DNA of 37,588 nucleotides, taken from positions 1 through 37,588 of the forward strand of contig PIVM01000040.1 in the NCBI GenBank assembly GCA_003353945.1. The letters run 5' to 3'. A model generated the notes under the pieces. That model saw only the letters and a program-made list of their open reading frames with translations. It was not told where the DNA came from and did not search any database. Shown here one piece after another: positions 27,103-36,601 of the stretch (within the stretch, counting starts at the first letter, position 1; every line of letters starts with the position of its first letter). The position numbers were made by a program, and so were the translations under genes. The DNA comes from Gammaproteobacteria bacterium. Lineage in GTDB: Bacteria > Pseudomonadota > Gammaproteobacteria > Pseudomonadales > PIVM01.

Positions 27103-30003
27103 ATGACAAATAAAATAATGAATCAAAAACGTGACATGAGTCGGCGGGCTTTCCTTAAAACCAGCAGTGGCGCAATTGTGCTGGCACTGGCGCAATTTGA
27201 TTGGCGAGCAGGCAGCAGCGGGCGAGCTTTAGCTGATAGCAGCGCCACCGACATCAGTTATCAACGTTTTGAAGAACTCTACCGAAAAAAGTGGACGTGG
27301 GACAAAATAGCGAAAAGCACTCATTTTGTTAACTGCTGGTACCAGCGCAACTGCAGCTGGAATGTGTATGTCAAAGACGGCATGGTTTGGCGAGAGGAAC
27401 AGTCCGCCACCTATGAGCAAATCAACTCGGAAGTGCCGGACTACAATCCACGCGGATGCCAGAAAGGTGCCTGCTACAGCCAACGCATGTACGACGCCGG
27501 ACGCCTGACACATCCACTCAAACGCATTGGCGAGCGAGGCGAAGGAAAATGGAAGCGCATCAGCTGGGACGAAGGGCTCGCGGAGGTTGCCGAAAAATAC
27601 ATTGATGCGCTGATGGAAGATGGACCCGGATCTATCACCTGGGACCCCGGCACAGCCAATGCCGGTGGCGCCGGATCAACCGCCCCCCACCGAGTCGGCC
27701 AAATACTGGATACACCACTGATCGATGTGAACACCGATGTAGGCGACCATCACCCTGGCGCTCAGACGACTGTCGGCAAGATTTCCTTTTCCGGCTCGAT
27801 GGATGATCTGTTTTACTCCGACCTGATTCTCATCTGGGGAGGCAACCCGGTATACACCCAAATTCCAAACGCACACTTTATCAATGAAGCACGTTATAAC
27901 GGCGCTGACATTGTCGCTATTGTACCAGACTACAACGCCTCTTCCATTCATGCAGATCTGTGGATCGGTGTTAATCCCGGCAGTGACGCTGCACTTGGTT
28001 TATCACTCGCACAAGTGATTATTTCCGAAGGACTGCAGCAAAACGCATTTATTATAGAACAAACCGACCTGCCCTTACTGGTTCGAAGTGACAGTCAACT
28101 TTTCTTAAGAGAAAGTGATCTTGAGGAAGGCGGCAGGGACGACCGATTTTATGTCTTTGATGAAGTGCAACAAAAAGTTGTAGCGGTCTCACATAAAACA
28201 CTGGCACTTGAAGGGCTACAACCGGCTTTGCAGGGTGAATACAGCGTAGAAACTCTAGAGGGCAAGGTTAAGGTATCGCCTGTATTCCACAATTTACGCA
28301 AACAACTAAACGAACACTACCGCCCAGAACAGACCACATCGGTGACGGGTGTACACCCGGACGATGTACGACAACTGGCCCACAGCATCGCCAAGGCCAA
28401 AGCGGCAGTATGCATCACACAATCCAGTTTTTCCAAATACTATCACGGTATTGAAATGGAACGCTGCCAGATTCTGGTGCTCACACTCTGCGGCCAAATC
28501 GGCAAAAAGGGTAGCGGCATTACGGGATTTCCCGCACTAACACCCGCCGGCGGTTCAACTGCCGTGATGGCGCCCGGCAATTTACCACTGAGCATGGGTG
28601 TGCTGGCAGTGGCGGCCAAAGCCATACCCACGTTTGTTAAGGGAAAAATTGACGGCATGACCGATGAAGCGATTCTCTACAAGGTGGTGCAGGATATTTA
28701 CAAAGAAGGCCCCTATATTCCCGGAAATCTGTATTACTATCACGTCGGTCTGCAAGCACTCTATGGTAGCTCCGCAAAATACGACCCCGATATGAAACGC
28801 GAGCTCAGTGCATTTCTTGAGGAATCCTACCAAAAAGGTTGGCAGATTCGGCCACCGGAAACAAAGCAACGTATTCTCTTTGAGATTGGCGGTAATATTC
28901 TTCGCAGAGCACGAGCCTACAACGGTTTATACGACACGCTACTGAAAGAGCTTGATTTGCTGGTGACACTGGATTGGCGTATGAGCAACACTGCCCTGCA
29001 CAGTGATATTGTTTTCCCTGCAGCAGGCTGGTACGAAAAAGACGATATTCTTTGGTCTACTCCGCTGGCCCCCTATATTCATATTATTAGCCGAGCCGTG
29101 GAGCCGGTGGGCGATTCAAAACCTGACTATGCCTTTCACTGCCTGGTTTTAAAAGCCATTCAACAACGCGCAAAGGAGCGCGGCATCAGCCACTTTACTG
29201 GCCGCAACGGAGAACAGCGCCGACTGGATAATGTGTATGATGAATTTACGTTTAATGGCAAATTTACTGAAGACAATCCCGAAGCCATTTTAGATCACCT
29301 GCTATCAATGACGACGAACCTGTCCAATATCAATTGGGAACAACTCAAGGCAAAAGGTTTCGAGCGAGTGACTGAACTGGGCATGGACTTTATTAATATT
29401 GGCAATGCAACCGATATCAAGCCCGACGAAACCATTACTGCCAATACCTGGCATACGGAGAAAAAAACACCCTGGCCCACATTAACCCGTCGCATTCAGT
29501 TTTATATCGACCACCCCTATTATATGGAACAGGGCGAACAACTGCCGGTGCACAAAGACAGCCCAAAAATCGGTGGTGATTACCCCTTGATGCTCAACGG
29601 CGCCCACACTCGCTGGTCAATTCATGCGGCCTGGCGTGATCAATCCCATATGCTTAACCTGGGCGGCAGAGGAGAACCCACCATCTGGATCGGCGCAGAC
29701 GATGCCGCCCAGCGTAATATTGAGGATAATGACAGGGTACGCGTTTACAACGACATCGACTCCTACGAAACCCTGGCCAAAGTCGTGCCCAACCTGCGCC
29801 CCGGCCAAGTCGTGGTCTACCACGCCTGGGAACCCTATCAATTTAAAAACCATAAGTCCTATGCCGCGCTGACACCCAATCCCCTCAATCCTATTTCGTT
29901 AGCGGGTGGCTACTTTCATCTTCAACCCCTGCCGGAAGCCAATACACCAGGACCAACCGATCGGGATACGCGTGTGGAGATTGAAAAAATTTCTGCAGCT
30001 TAG
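27103..30003 (+). CDS. Molybdopterin catalytic alpha subunit, type II DMSO reductase family
   Basis: The 966-residue protein has a Tat signal (SRRAFLKTSS, residues 13-22, then a hydrophobic stretch), so it acts in the periplasm. The FS0 cluster ligands are H74, C78, C84 and C119, with C78 and C84 five residues apart where NarG has three. The Mo-ligand region NTDVGDHHPG puts the presumed Asp ligand at D212 (NarG D222). WREEQ, RGCQKGAC, WGGNP and PDYNASS fit the group that includes nitrate reductase, ethylbenzene dehydrogenase, DMS dehydrogenase, and selenate and chlorate reductases. EbdA-like dehydrogenases look closest, but substrate cannot be told. No gamma (heme b) or TorD-like chaperone gene is adjacent. 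Start supported by AAGGAG. Confidence 0.9.
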   Translation: MTNKIMNQKRDMSRRAFLKTSSGAIVLALAQFDWRAGSSGRALADSSATDISYQRFEELYRKKWTWDKIAKSTHFVNCWYQRNCSWNVYVKDGMVWREEQSATYEQINSEVPDYNPRGCQKGACYSQRMYDAGRLTHPLKRIGERGEGKWKRISWDEGLAEVAEKYIDALMEDGPGSITWDPGTANAGGAGSTAPHRVGQILDTPLIDVNTDVGDHHPGAQTTVGKISFSGSMDDLFYSDLILIWGGNPVYTQIPNAHFINEARYNGADIVAIVPDYNASSIHADLWIGVNPGSDAALGLSLAQVIISEGLQQNAFIIEQTDLPLLVRSDSQLFLRESDLEEGGRDDRFYVFDEVQQKVVAVSHKTLALEGLQPALQGEYSVETLEGKVKVSPVFHNLRKQLNEHYRPEQTTSVTGVHPDDVRQLAHSIAKAKAAVCITQSSFSKYYHGIEMERCQILVLTLCGQIGKKGSGITGFPALTPAGGSTAVMAPGNLPLSMGVLAVAAKAIPTFVKGKIDGMTDEAILYKVVQDIYKEGPYIPGNLYYYHVGLQALYGSSAKYDPDMKRELSAFLEESYQKGWQIRPPETKQRILFEIGGNILRRARAYNGLYDTLLKELDLLVTLDWRMSNTALHSDIVFPAAGWYEKDDILWSTPLAPYIHIISRAVEPVGDSKPDYAFHCLVLKAIQQRAKERGISHFTGRNGEQRRLDNVYDEFTFNGKFTEDNPEAILDHLLSMTTNLSNINWEQLKAKGFERVTELGMDFINIGNATDIKPDETITANTWHTEKKTPWPTLTRRIQFYIDHPYYMEQGEQLPVHKDSPKIGGDYPLMLNGAHTRWSIHAAWRDQSHMLNLGGRGEPTIWIGADDAAQRNIEDNDRVRVYNDIDSYETLAKVVPNLRPGQVVVYHAWEPYQFKNHKSYAALTPNPLNPISLAGGYFHLQPLPEANTPGPTDRDTRVEIEKISAA

Positions 30004-30435
30004 ATGGAGCTATGCATTATCAAAGACTGGCGTGAAACACGAGAGTGTTGCCGTAAATATTACTTTGTAATTCGCCCTTCTATTTGATGAATTGGTCGAA
30101 AACAATGGATTCTGCTGAGATACCTATCGGCTCTTCAGTGCACATCAATGTCAATAACGAGGCTTCAACATAAACGTAGGGTGTGCCCTGCGCACCATCA
30201 AACGCGTTTTTTTGGCTGCTTTGGTGCGGAAGCCGCACCCTACAACTAACCATCCCCTTGTTTAAGGGGACGGCATTACAGCACCCGCATCAACAACATT
30301 GAATATGCCGCAGTGGAATTCGACAGTTTTCAGCAAACTAAGCACAGATCAGTGCAGCAGTCCGCCAGCACACGTACTGCTATTCCGTGGCTGGCGTTAG
30401 GACTTGAAATGAAGGAGAGGTGCAAGGCTTTCTAA
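30004..30435. other. Convergent intergenic region with several hairpins
   Basis: The 432 nt between the alpha subunit and the flavoenzyme contain no supported gene. They hold a REP-like palindrome (30176-30243), a small hairpin (30254-30259 with 30264-30269) and a 7-bp inverted repeat (30363-30369 with 30390-30396). A plus-strand frame is open over about 30268-30435 but has no start or recognisable homology; it could be a gene remnant. Confidence 0.5.
30176..30243. repeat. REP-like palindromic repeat
   Basis: GTAGGGTG (30176-30183) pairs with CACCCTAC (30236-30243), and CGCACC (30191-30196) with GGTGCG (30223-30228), giving a 68-nt hairpin. The GTAGGGTG...GCGCACC form is like dispersed palindromes common in intergenic DNA of many bacteria. 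It may also help to terminate the convergent transcripts. Confidence 0.6.
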
Positions 30436-32370
30436 CTACTTAATCACCCTCGCTGCGTGGAAACCGCCCCAGATAGCATTGATAAACTTACCGGGTTTCA
30501 CACAGTCACCCACTGCCTTGCAGCTTGCCACCCGGCTTTCAGCCGCGTTACGTAAAGACGGATCAGCAACATAGCCCGTAGCCATAACCACCGAATCTCC
30601 CTTAATCGCCTCGCGCTCACCGTCTTTTTCGATCACAATCCCTTCGGCACTAATCTCTACCACCTTTGTCGCCAAGCGAACATCAACCTGCCCCTGTGCA
30701 AGCAAGGCATGGATACCCATCAAGGTTGGGATATTGGTTCCTTCCGGCACGACCTGGTCAGCCATTTCCACCATAGTTACTTTTTTACCGCCACTGACAG
30801 CAAGCTCTGCCGCCGCTTCACTACCACACAAGCCTGCACCAACGACAATAACGTGCTCACCGGTCTCAGGTTGATTGCCAAACAACTCGGCGCTGCTGTA
30901 AACGTTATCCCCATCAACACCAGGAATCGGCGGTGGACTGAATTTCGAGCCCGTCGCAACAATCACTTCGTCCGCGCCAAAGGCTTCGATACTCTCGGCT
31001 GTCGCTTCCTTGTTGAGCTCGATCGAAATACTGGAATTTTCGACCTGTCGTTTCATGTACTCCAGCAGGGGCAGCAAGTCCTTCTTGAAACTGGGTACAG
31101 AAGCGATAAGCAGCTTGCCTCCCAATGACGGACCTTTCTCCCACAGCGTGACATCCAATCCACGCTGCTCTGCAATTCTTGCAGCTTCCATACCCGCAGG
31201 ACCACCACCAATAACCAGCACTTTCTTTTTCGCTTCACACGGCTCAATGATGTAAGTATTTTCCATGCCGGTCTGCGCATTGACTGTGCAACCCAAGTAC
31301 TTCATCTCATAACCACGACCAATACAAGCATCGTTACAGGAAATACAGGGTTTGATGTCAGAGCCTTTGCCCGCCTTCACTTTGTTAGGCCACTCAGGGT
31401 CTGCCAGCACAGGTCTTCCCAGACAGATATAATCAGCAACACCATCCTCAATGACTTGCTTGGCCAGCGAGGGATTACCCAGTTTGCCATGGCCAATGAC
31501 TGGAATACTGACAACCTCTTTGATTGCTTTCACCAAATCCAGCGACGCTCCCGGCTTTTCATACATGCTGGGAATAACGCGGTTCCAGGTTTCATAACAA
31601 CCTGCGTCCACATGCAGAGCATCCACGCCGGCCGCTTCAAGACGTTTGGCTATTTCAATACCTTCATCAAGAGTACGTCCACCATCAATATAATGATCGG
31701 GGGTAAACTTGAAAATAATCGGCAGATTGGGTGCCGTAGCACGAGTAGCGCCAATTAACTCCATCGCAAAACGCATACGTCCATCCAGGTCACCGCCATA
31801 CTCATCTTCACGGCGATTCCACAATGAAGACATAAACTGGTCAATCAGATAACCGCCATAGCCCTGGATATTGATGGCATCCACACCGGAAATATTGGCC
31901 ATACCAACGGATGTCGCAAAGGAAACCACCAGCTGTTGAATTTCTTCAACGGTCAGTGGACGGGTGGAAACGCTGGGATCAAGAAAACAGGTATTTTCAG
32001 ATGGCCCTATCGGGGGAATGGGGTTATTTTCCAAAAAGTTAACCCGTCCAAAACCTGCCGTCAGCTGTAACACAAGCTTGCAATCATGGTAATGCAGCGC
32101 ATCAGCCAACTCGCTTAGACGCCCCATATAAGCGGCTGAATCAATACGTGGCAGAAAGTGTGAAATCCCCCCTTCCAGCTCGGTGTTTACCACGGCAGCG
32201 CCCGTCATAATCATGCCCAAGCCACCTTTGGCTCTGGCTTCGTAAAAATCGATTAAGCGTCGCCCATAGCCACAATCTATGTCGGTCAATCCATTGGTAC
32301 CCATTGGCGCCATCGCCAGGCGATTACGCAAATCCATACTGCCTATCTGGCTTCTTTCAAACATTTTCAT
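30436..32370 (-). CDS. Old-yellow-enzyme/FAD two-domain oxidoreductase (FadH/BaiCD/TMADH-like)
   Basis: The 644-residue protein has an N-terminal FMN barrel (about 1-340), a 4Fe-4S motif (C342, C345, C349, C361) and a C-terminal FAD/NAD(P) domain (GGGPAG at 388-393, GAGLCGSE later). Relatives include 2,4-dienoyl-CoA reductase FadH, bile-acid enzymes BaiCD/BaiH and trimethylamine dehydrogenase; most reduce activated C=C bonds with NAD(P)H. The usual barrel motif with a His pair before GYL is replaced by QGYGGYLIDQF, and the His of the FadH GWHE motif appears as Tyr in GCYETW, so the substrate may differ. I start at ATG 32370, which has GGGGA upstream. It converges on the molybdoenzyme operon. 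Confidence 0.9.
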   Translation of the reverse strand: MKMFERSQIGSMDLRNRLAMAPMGTNGLTDIDCGYGRRLIDFYEARAKGGLGMIMTGAAVVNTELEGGISHFLPRIDSAAYMGRLSELADALHYHDCKLVLQLTAGFGRVNFLENNPIPPIGPSENTCFLDPSVSTRPLTVEEIQQLVVSFATSVGMANISGVDAINIQGYGGYLIDQFMSSLWNRREDEYGGDLDGRMRFAMELIGATRATAPNLPIIFKFTPDHYIDGGRTLDEGIEIAKRLEAAGVDALHVDAGCYETWNRVIPSMYEKPGASLDLVKAIKEVVSIPVIGHGKLGNPSLAKQVIEDGVADYICLGRPVLADPEWPNKVKAGKGSDIKPCISCNDACIGRGYEMKYLGCTVNAQTGMENTYIIEPCEAKKKVLVIGGGPAGMEAARIAEQRGLDVTLWEKGPSLGGKLLIASVPSFKKDLLPLLEYMKRQVENSSISIELNKEATAESIEAFGADEVIVATGSKFSPPPIPGVDGDNVYSSAELFGNQPETGEHVIVVGAGLCGSEAAAELAVSGGKKVTMVEMADQVVPEGTNIPTLMGIHALLAQGQVDVRLATKVVEISAEGIVIEKDGEREAIKGDSVVMATGYVADPSLRNAAESRVASCKAVGDCVKPGKFINAIWGGFHAARVIK

Positions 32371-32840
32371 TTTGATATTCCCCAAAAATTGAATTTGGTC
32401 CGGCATGCTATCTGAGACACGCTATTGGTAATAAGTACGTTTGTTGCACCTCTAAGCCGAAGTGCTTGCTATAAACCCTATCCGCCGCATGCACAGTATT
32501 CAGGTGAATAATCCAACAGCGATTACCCTGCGAAAAAACAAGCAGCATGTTGTTATTTTTCTGGGTATGGTTAGGCGATGAGGCTACAGTCATAGACCGG
32601 ATAACCGTACAAGCAATACTGCGGCAGGTAAAGGCCTGCATGCCCACCCCGTTTTTGCATGCGGCCTATTTCCAGGGTTTTTGCCGAGCTGCTTGATCCA
32701 AATCAACTCCACTCTGGCGTGTGATAACAGTGAGCATCAATCCACGTAGCACCCATACAAGCAACTGCGCAACATAGCAATAGCCTGTTTTTTGAACAGC
32801 TTTCAGTCAAATAGAAGACCTCCAGAACCCCAGACCAGCA
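32371..32840. other. Intergenic region, no supported gene
   Basis: The 470 nt upstream of the flavoenzyme and downstream of the DUF481 gene hold an 11/10-nt hairpin with one bulge (32633-32643 with 32657-32666). A 79-codon minus-strand frame (32408-32647, GTG start) has no clear ribosome-binding site or recognisable motif and I do not call it a gene. The promoter of the flavoenzyme should be here but I cannot define it. Confidence 0.4.
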
Positions 32841-33545
32841 TCAGAAACTATATGCCACGGTCAATGTGGTTTCAGTATCGGCATGTTTTATACCAACAGG
32901 TACTTCTTCGGTATATTTGATGGCATATCCGACTTTCATGGCAAGAGTCTCGGACAACGCCGATTTGACCGCCACTTGAAAACGCGAAAGAGTGTTATCC
33001 TTACCTTTTTCTACCGATATCTCCTGTGATAATGAAGCCGTTGAACTAAAAGCCCAACTGAATTTTTCTCTCACATACAGCACAGCATCTTCTTCATCAT
33101 TGCCCGCGTCGAACTTGTCAACTCGATAACCCGGGCCAATTTCACCAGAAAGCTGTACCGTCTCGTTATTGATAAATTCCCGACCGTAACCCCCGGCGAT
33201 CAATGCCTGATACTCAAAACCGGAAAACTTATCCTCTTCATAAGCAATGGTTGAAAATAGATAGGACTTAAGATTTAACTTGTAATCAAGCTGACCAGAG
33301 ACCAGATATTTTTCTGCTGTGCGCTCATCACTGCTAGAGCTATTGGTCGCTTCAAAATGAAAGTTATTGCGCCAAGGTGCCGACTCCCGGTTAATATCCA
33401 GTTTTCCATTCAGCGTTTCAGACTCAGAATTACCATCCAGCAGAATATACCCAAGCTCAGCATCACCGGTCCAGTCGGCCGCCAACAGCGGCATAGCAAC
33501 AGCGATTTGTGCAATCATCCACGTTGCGACAGTCGTTTTTTTCAT
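32841..33545 (-). CDS. DUF481 family outer-membrane beta-barrel protein
   Basis: A 234-residue protein with a signal peptide (about 1-22, MKKTTVATWM...PLLAADW) and a mature part of alternating amphipathic strands ending in an aromatic residue (VAYSF), as in outer-membrane barrels. The pattern DWTGDAELGYILLDGNSESETLNGKLDI is typical of DUF481 / YdiY-type salt-induced outer membrane proteins, whose function is unknown. I start at ATG 33545, which has GGGAG upstream; an upstream frame to 33689 has no signal-like N-terminus. It is divergent from the CPBP gene. Confidence 0.85.
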   Translation of the reverse strand: MKKTTVATWMIAQIAVAMPLLAADWTGDAELGYILLDGNSESETLNGKLDINRESAPWRNNFHFEATNSSSSDERTAEKYLVSGQLDYKLNLKSYLFSTIAYEEDKFSGFEYQALIAGGYGREFINNETVQLSGEIGPGYRVDKFDAGNDEEDAVLYVREKFSWAFSSTASLSQEISVEKGKDNTLSRFQVAVKSALSETLAMKVGYAIKYTEEVPVGIKHADTETTLTVAYSF

Positions 33546-33653
33546 GATTTCTCCCTTCGTTTTAGTCATAATTGCGCTGATTATTTGCTTTACGCTCCAA
33601 GTAACTGTACCGAAACCATGAAGTTTGACACCGTAGCGCGATGTCTGCAATAA

Positions 33654-34325
33654 ATGCGAAAAAATGATATGGCAAGCAAATTCAAGCAAGAATTAACAAC
33701 CGCGCTACTACTGGCAAAAAAGCATTTTGTCGCGATCATCGTTGTCTCTTACGCTACCGCCATATTGTCTCTAATGATCAGCGATACATCGCCCTTGCCT
33801 CATTTATCCTCCAGGGCAATGGATTTTCTTCTTTACTACGGCGCCATCCCATTACTGATCCTGGTTGTTCTTCTTAGAAAAAATCCTTTGCGTCTTGGCC
33901 TCGGCCTGGGCGATTATCAATTTTGGATACCGGCTTCGTTGCTTTATTTGGCATGTTCATTACCGATTATCTATATTGCGTCCGGTTTCAATAGCATCAA
34001 TGCGTACTACACTGCCACACAATTCGATTTCGAGGAGTATCTTTTACGCACTACATTAATCATGCTTGGTTGGGAATACCTGTTTCGCGGATTTATGATT
34101 GAAGGTTTACGCAACAGCATGAAAGAAGGGGCCATTTTGGTTCAGATGATCCCCTTCACACTACTTCATTTAGGCAAACCAGACGCTGAAATTCTCGCCT
34201 GTATCATTCCCGGTTTAATCTGGGGGTATATTTGTTATCGTAGCCGCTGCTTCTGGCCCGCTTTTTTTATACACCTGATCACTAACCTGTTTCTAAAAAC
34301 ACTCGCTGTCTGGTTTCCGGTCTAG
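33654..34325 (+). CDS. CPBP family intramembrane protein (putative CAAX-type protease)
   Basis: A 223-residue membrane protein with about six to eight hydrophobic segments. Three family motifs are visible: E141-x3-R145 (WEYLFRG), F168-x3-H172 (FTLLH) and H207-x3-N211 (HLITN). CPBP proteins include eukaryotic-type CAAX prenyl proteases and bacteriocin-processing or immunity proteins. Most members have two adjacent glutamates (EExxxR); here W140 takes the place of the first, so activity is uncertain. Two starts are possible, 33654 and 33669, neither with a clear ribosome-binding site. No bacteriocin gene is seen nearby. Confidence 0.8.
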   Translation: MRKNDMASKFKQELTTALLLAKKHFVAIIVVSYATAILSLMISDTSPLPHLSSRAMDFLLYYGAIPLLILVVLLRKNPLRLGLGLGDYQFWIPASLLYLACSLPIIYIASGFNSINAYYTATQFDFEEYLLRTTLIMLGWEYLFRGFMIEGLRNSMKEGAILVQMIPFTLLHLGKPDAEILACIIPGLIWGYICYRSRCFWPAFFIHLITNLFLKTLAVWFPV

Positions 34326-34373
34326 GCAAGAGACTCAGATATCACCAGCAACGAGCATCTTCGGTGTCGGTTA

Positions 34374-35594
34374 TTAAAGCATCTGACGCCCTTTTTTTGC
34401 AGCGATGCGCATGCGCAGAGCATTTAACTTGATAAATCCTTCTGCATCTTTTTGATCATAGGCACCGGCATCATCTTCAAAGGTAGCGATGCTTTCATCA
34501 AACAGACTTTGATCAGACTGACGACCCTCAACAATCACATTGCCTTTGTATAATTTCAGACGCACAACACCATTAACAAACTGCTGTGACTCATCAATGG
34601 CCGCTTGTAACATTTTTCGTTCCGGTGACCACCAATAGCCGTTGTAGACCAGTTCGGCATAACGCGGCATCAGCTCATCTTTCAGATGAGCCGCTTCCCG
34701 GTCCAACGTCAATGATTCAATAGCACGATGCGCCGGCAACATGATGGTGCCCCCTGGCGTTTCATAACAGCCTCGTGACTTCATACCCACGTAGCGATTT
34801 TCCACGATATCCGAGCGACCGATACCATTCGCACCACCCACCTTATTCAGATAGCGTAATACCTCTGCTGCTGACATCGCCTTACCATCAATGGCAACAA
34901 TATCACCGGCCTGATAGGTCAACTCGATGATGGTCGGCTGATCCGGTGCGGCTTCCGGCGACACACTCCAACGCCACATATCTTCTTCGGGTCCCGTCCA
35001 GGGATCTTCCAAAATATCCCCTTCATAGGAGATATGGAGTAAATTGGCATCCATTGAATAGGGCGATTTTTTCTTTTTGTTGGCAAAATCAACTGGAATA
35101 TCGCGTTTTTCACAGTAGTCCATCAGCTTTTCACGAGAATTAAGGTCCCATTCCCGCCAGGGTGCAATAATCTTGACTCCCGGTTTTAGGGCATAAGCAC
35201 CCAACTCAAAGCGTACTTGATCATTACCCTTGCCGGTAGCACCATGAGATATGGCATCAGCACCTGTCTCATTGGCAATATCAATCAAGCGCTTGGCGAT
35301 CAGTGGACGCGCAATCGATGTGCCTAACAGGTACTCTCCTTCATAAATGGCATTGGCGCGAAACATGGGAAAAACATAATCCCGGACGAATTCCTCACAC
35401 AAATCCTCGATATAGATTTCCTTAATACCCAAAGCTTCTGCCTTGGCTCTGGCGGGCTCTACTTCCTCTCCCTGTCCAATATCAGCCGTATAGGTCACTA
35501 CTTCGCACTGATAGGTATCGTGTAACCACCTGACAATCACCGAAGTATCCAAACCACCGGAATAGGCCAGCACCACTTTATTAATTTCAGACAT
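34374..35594 (-). CDS. argG: Argininosuccinate synthase
   Basis: The 406-residue ArgG joins citrulline and aspartate with ATP in arginine synthesis. The ATP pyrophosphatase loop AYSGGLDTS (9-17), the [12 protein letters not shown] substrate loop and the C-terminal family blocks are intact. I start at ATG 35594 ([14 protein letters not shown]), with GGAG upstream; a start at 35663 adds 23 unconserved residues. The neighbour motY and then pyrC match the Pseudomonas order argG-motY-pyrC. It converges with the CPBP gene. Confidence 0.97.
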   Translation of the reverse strand: MSEINKVVLAYSGGLDTSVIVRWLHDTYQCEVVTYTADIGQGEEVEPARAKAEALGIKEIYIEDLCEEFVRDYVFPMFRANAIYEGEYLLGTSIARPLIAKRLIDIANETGADAISHGATGKGNDQVRFELGAYALKPGVKIIAPWREWDLNSREKLMDYCEKRDIPVDFANKKKKSPYSMDANLLHISYEGDILEDPWTGPEEDMWRWSVSPEAAPDQPTIIELTYQAGDIVAIDGKAMSAAEVLRYLNKVGGANGIGRSDIVENRYVGMKSRGCYETPGGTIMLPAHRAIESLTLDREAAHLKDELMPRYAELVYNGYWWSPERKMLQAAIDESQQFVNGVVRLKLYKGNVIVEGRQSDQSLFDESIATFEDDAGAYDQKDAEGFIKLNALRMRIAAKKGRQML

Positions 35595-35689
35595 CTGTCG
35601 CTCCACATTGGAAAAATACGCTGAACTGCCCAACAAACCTATTGCAGACGGCAGCGGACACAAAAGGCGCCTATTCTACCTCTGACAGC

Positions 35690-35722
35690 AGTGAAACTAA
35701 AGCCACCGCAGAGCGCAGTGGC
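35690..35722 (-). terminator. Putative terminator after motY
   Basis: On the minus strand a 9-bp stem (35714-35722 with 35702-35710, two G-U pairs, loop of three) is followed by TTTAGTTT. It lies 13 nt past the motY stop, ahead of argG. Confidence 0.5.
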
Positions 35723-35734
35723 GTAGGTAAGGAC

Positions 35735-36601
35735 TTACTCTTTTTCCAGGCGAATAGTCACCCGCCTGTTTTTTGCCCGATTTTTAGCCGTGTTGTTCTT
35801 TGCAACCGGATATCGTTCGCCATGATAGCGCATTGTGATCATATCCATCGAAACGCCGTTTTTGGTGAGATAACGGCTAACCGCCTCGGCTCGCCGCTGG
35901 GATAATTCATAGTTGTAGAGACGCTCAGCAACATTATCAGTATGCCCATCCACGTAGAATGCATTAACCGCAGGATCAGCCTTTGCGTATTGCATAATAA
36001 GGTCCAGTTTGCGCTTGCTCGCAGGAATGATGTCCGATTTATTCGTGGCGAAATGTAGGCGAGTACGACGAATCTGATCAAAATTAACCGGTAACAAACT
36101 GGCAAGACAAGCCTGGTATTGGCGATAGGCCGCCCGGAAATTCACCGATGACAGGCTGACATCCACCATTTCACCTTCAGAAAACCAAGACATACGGGTA
36201 AAACGAGGCGCCATACCCTTTTCCAGCTCTGCCAACAAACGTGTCGCCAGTTTTTTCTTTAAGCGCACCGGGGTGTTACTGGCACTAACAGGCACCTTCC
36301 CGATATGTTGCAGCTTCTTGCCTGGATACCATTCAGGCGCATCAGACACCAGCACTGCTTTGCCTTTTTTCATCGGACTAGGAGAAGACTTGAGCGTAAA
36401 ATTCAGCTCTTCCCCCGCACGCTGCCAAAACACGGCCTCGCCATAAATGGGAATGGGCTGACTCAACCTGCAGCCAAACACAGATAAATCCGTCTCCCAT
36501 ACGGCTTCATCCATCGGTGCCCGATAAGCAATATAAGCAAAAACAGATGGGCTTAGCAAACAGCCCAACAATAAACAACTTAGCAGTGTACGAATCTTCA
36601 T
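35735..36601 (-). CDS. motY: Flagellar T-ring protein MotY (OmpA-like)
   Basis: The 288-residue protein has a signal peptide (about 1-22), a MotY-specific N-terminal domain and a C-terminal OmpA-like peptidoglycan-binding domain (about 185-285, with HFATNKSDI, DGHTDN and LSQRRAEAVSRYL). MotY forms the T ring with MotX around the basal body and stabilises the stator of polar flagella. I start at ATG 36601, which has AAGGTGAT upstream; a GTG at 36604 is alternative. Context with argG and pyrC agrees with the Pseudomonas locus. A general OmpA-like protein is less likely. Confidence 0.88.
   Translation of the reverse strand: MKIRTLLSCLLLGCLLSPSVFAYIAYRAPMDEAVWETDLSVFGCRLSQPIPIYGEAVFWQRAGEELNFTLKSSPSPMKKGKAVLVSDAPEWYPGKKLQHIGKVPVSASNTPVRLKKKLATRLLAELEKGMAPRFTRMSWFSEGEMVDVSLSSVNFRAAYRQYQACLASLLPVNFDQIRRTRLHFATNKSDIIPASKRKLDLIMQYAKADPAVNAFYVDGHTDNVAERLYNYELSQRRAEAVSRYLTKNGVSMDMITMRYHGERYPVAKNNTAKNRAKNRRVTIRLEKE

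Noticed and set aside
30268-30435. Open plus-strand frame of about 55 codons after the alpha subunit
   Set aside because: No start codon, no recognisable homology; at most a gene remnant.
32408-32647. 79-codon minus-strand frame upstream of the flavoenzyme
   Set aside because: GTG start without a clear ribosome-binding site, no domain or signal, and it overlaps a hairpin; it reads like non-coding DNA.
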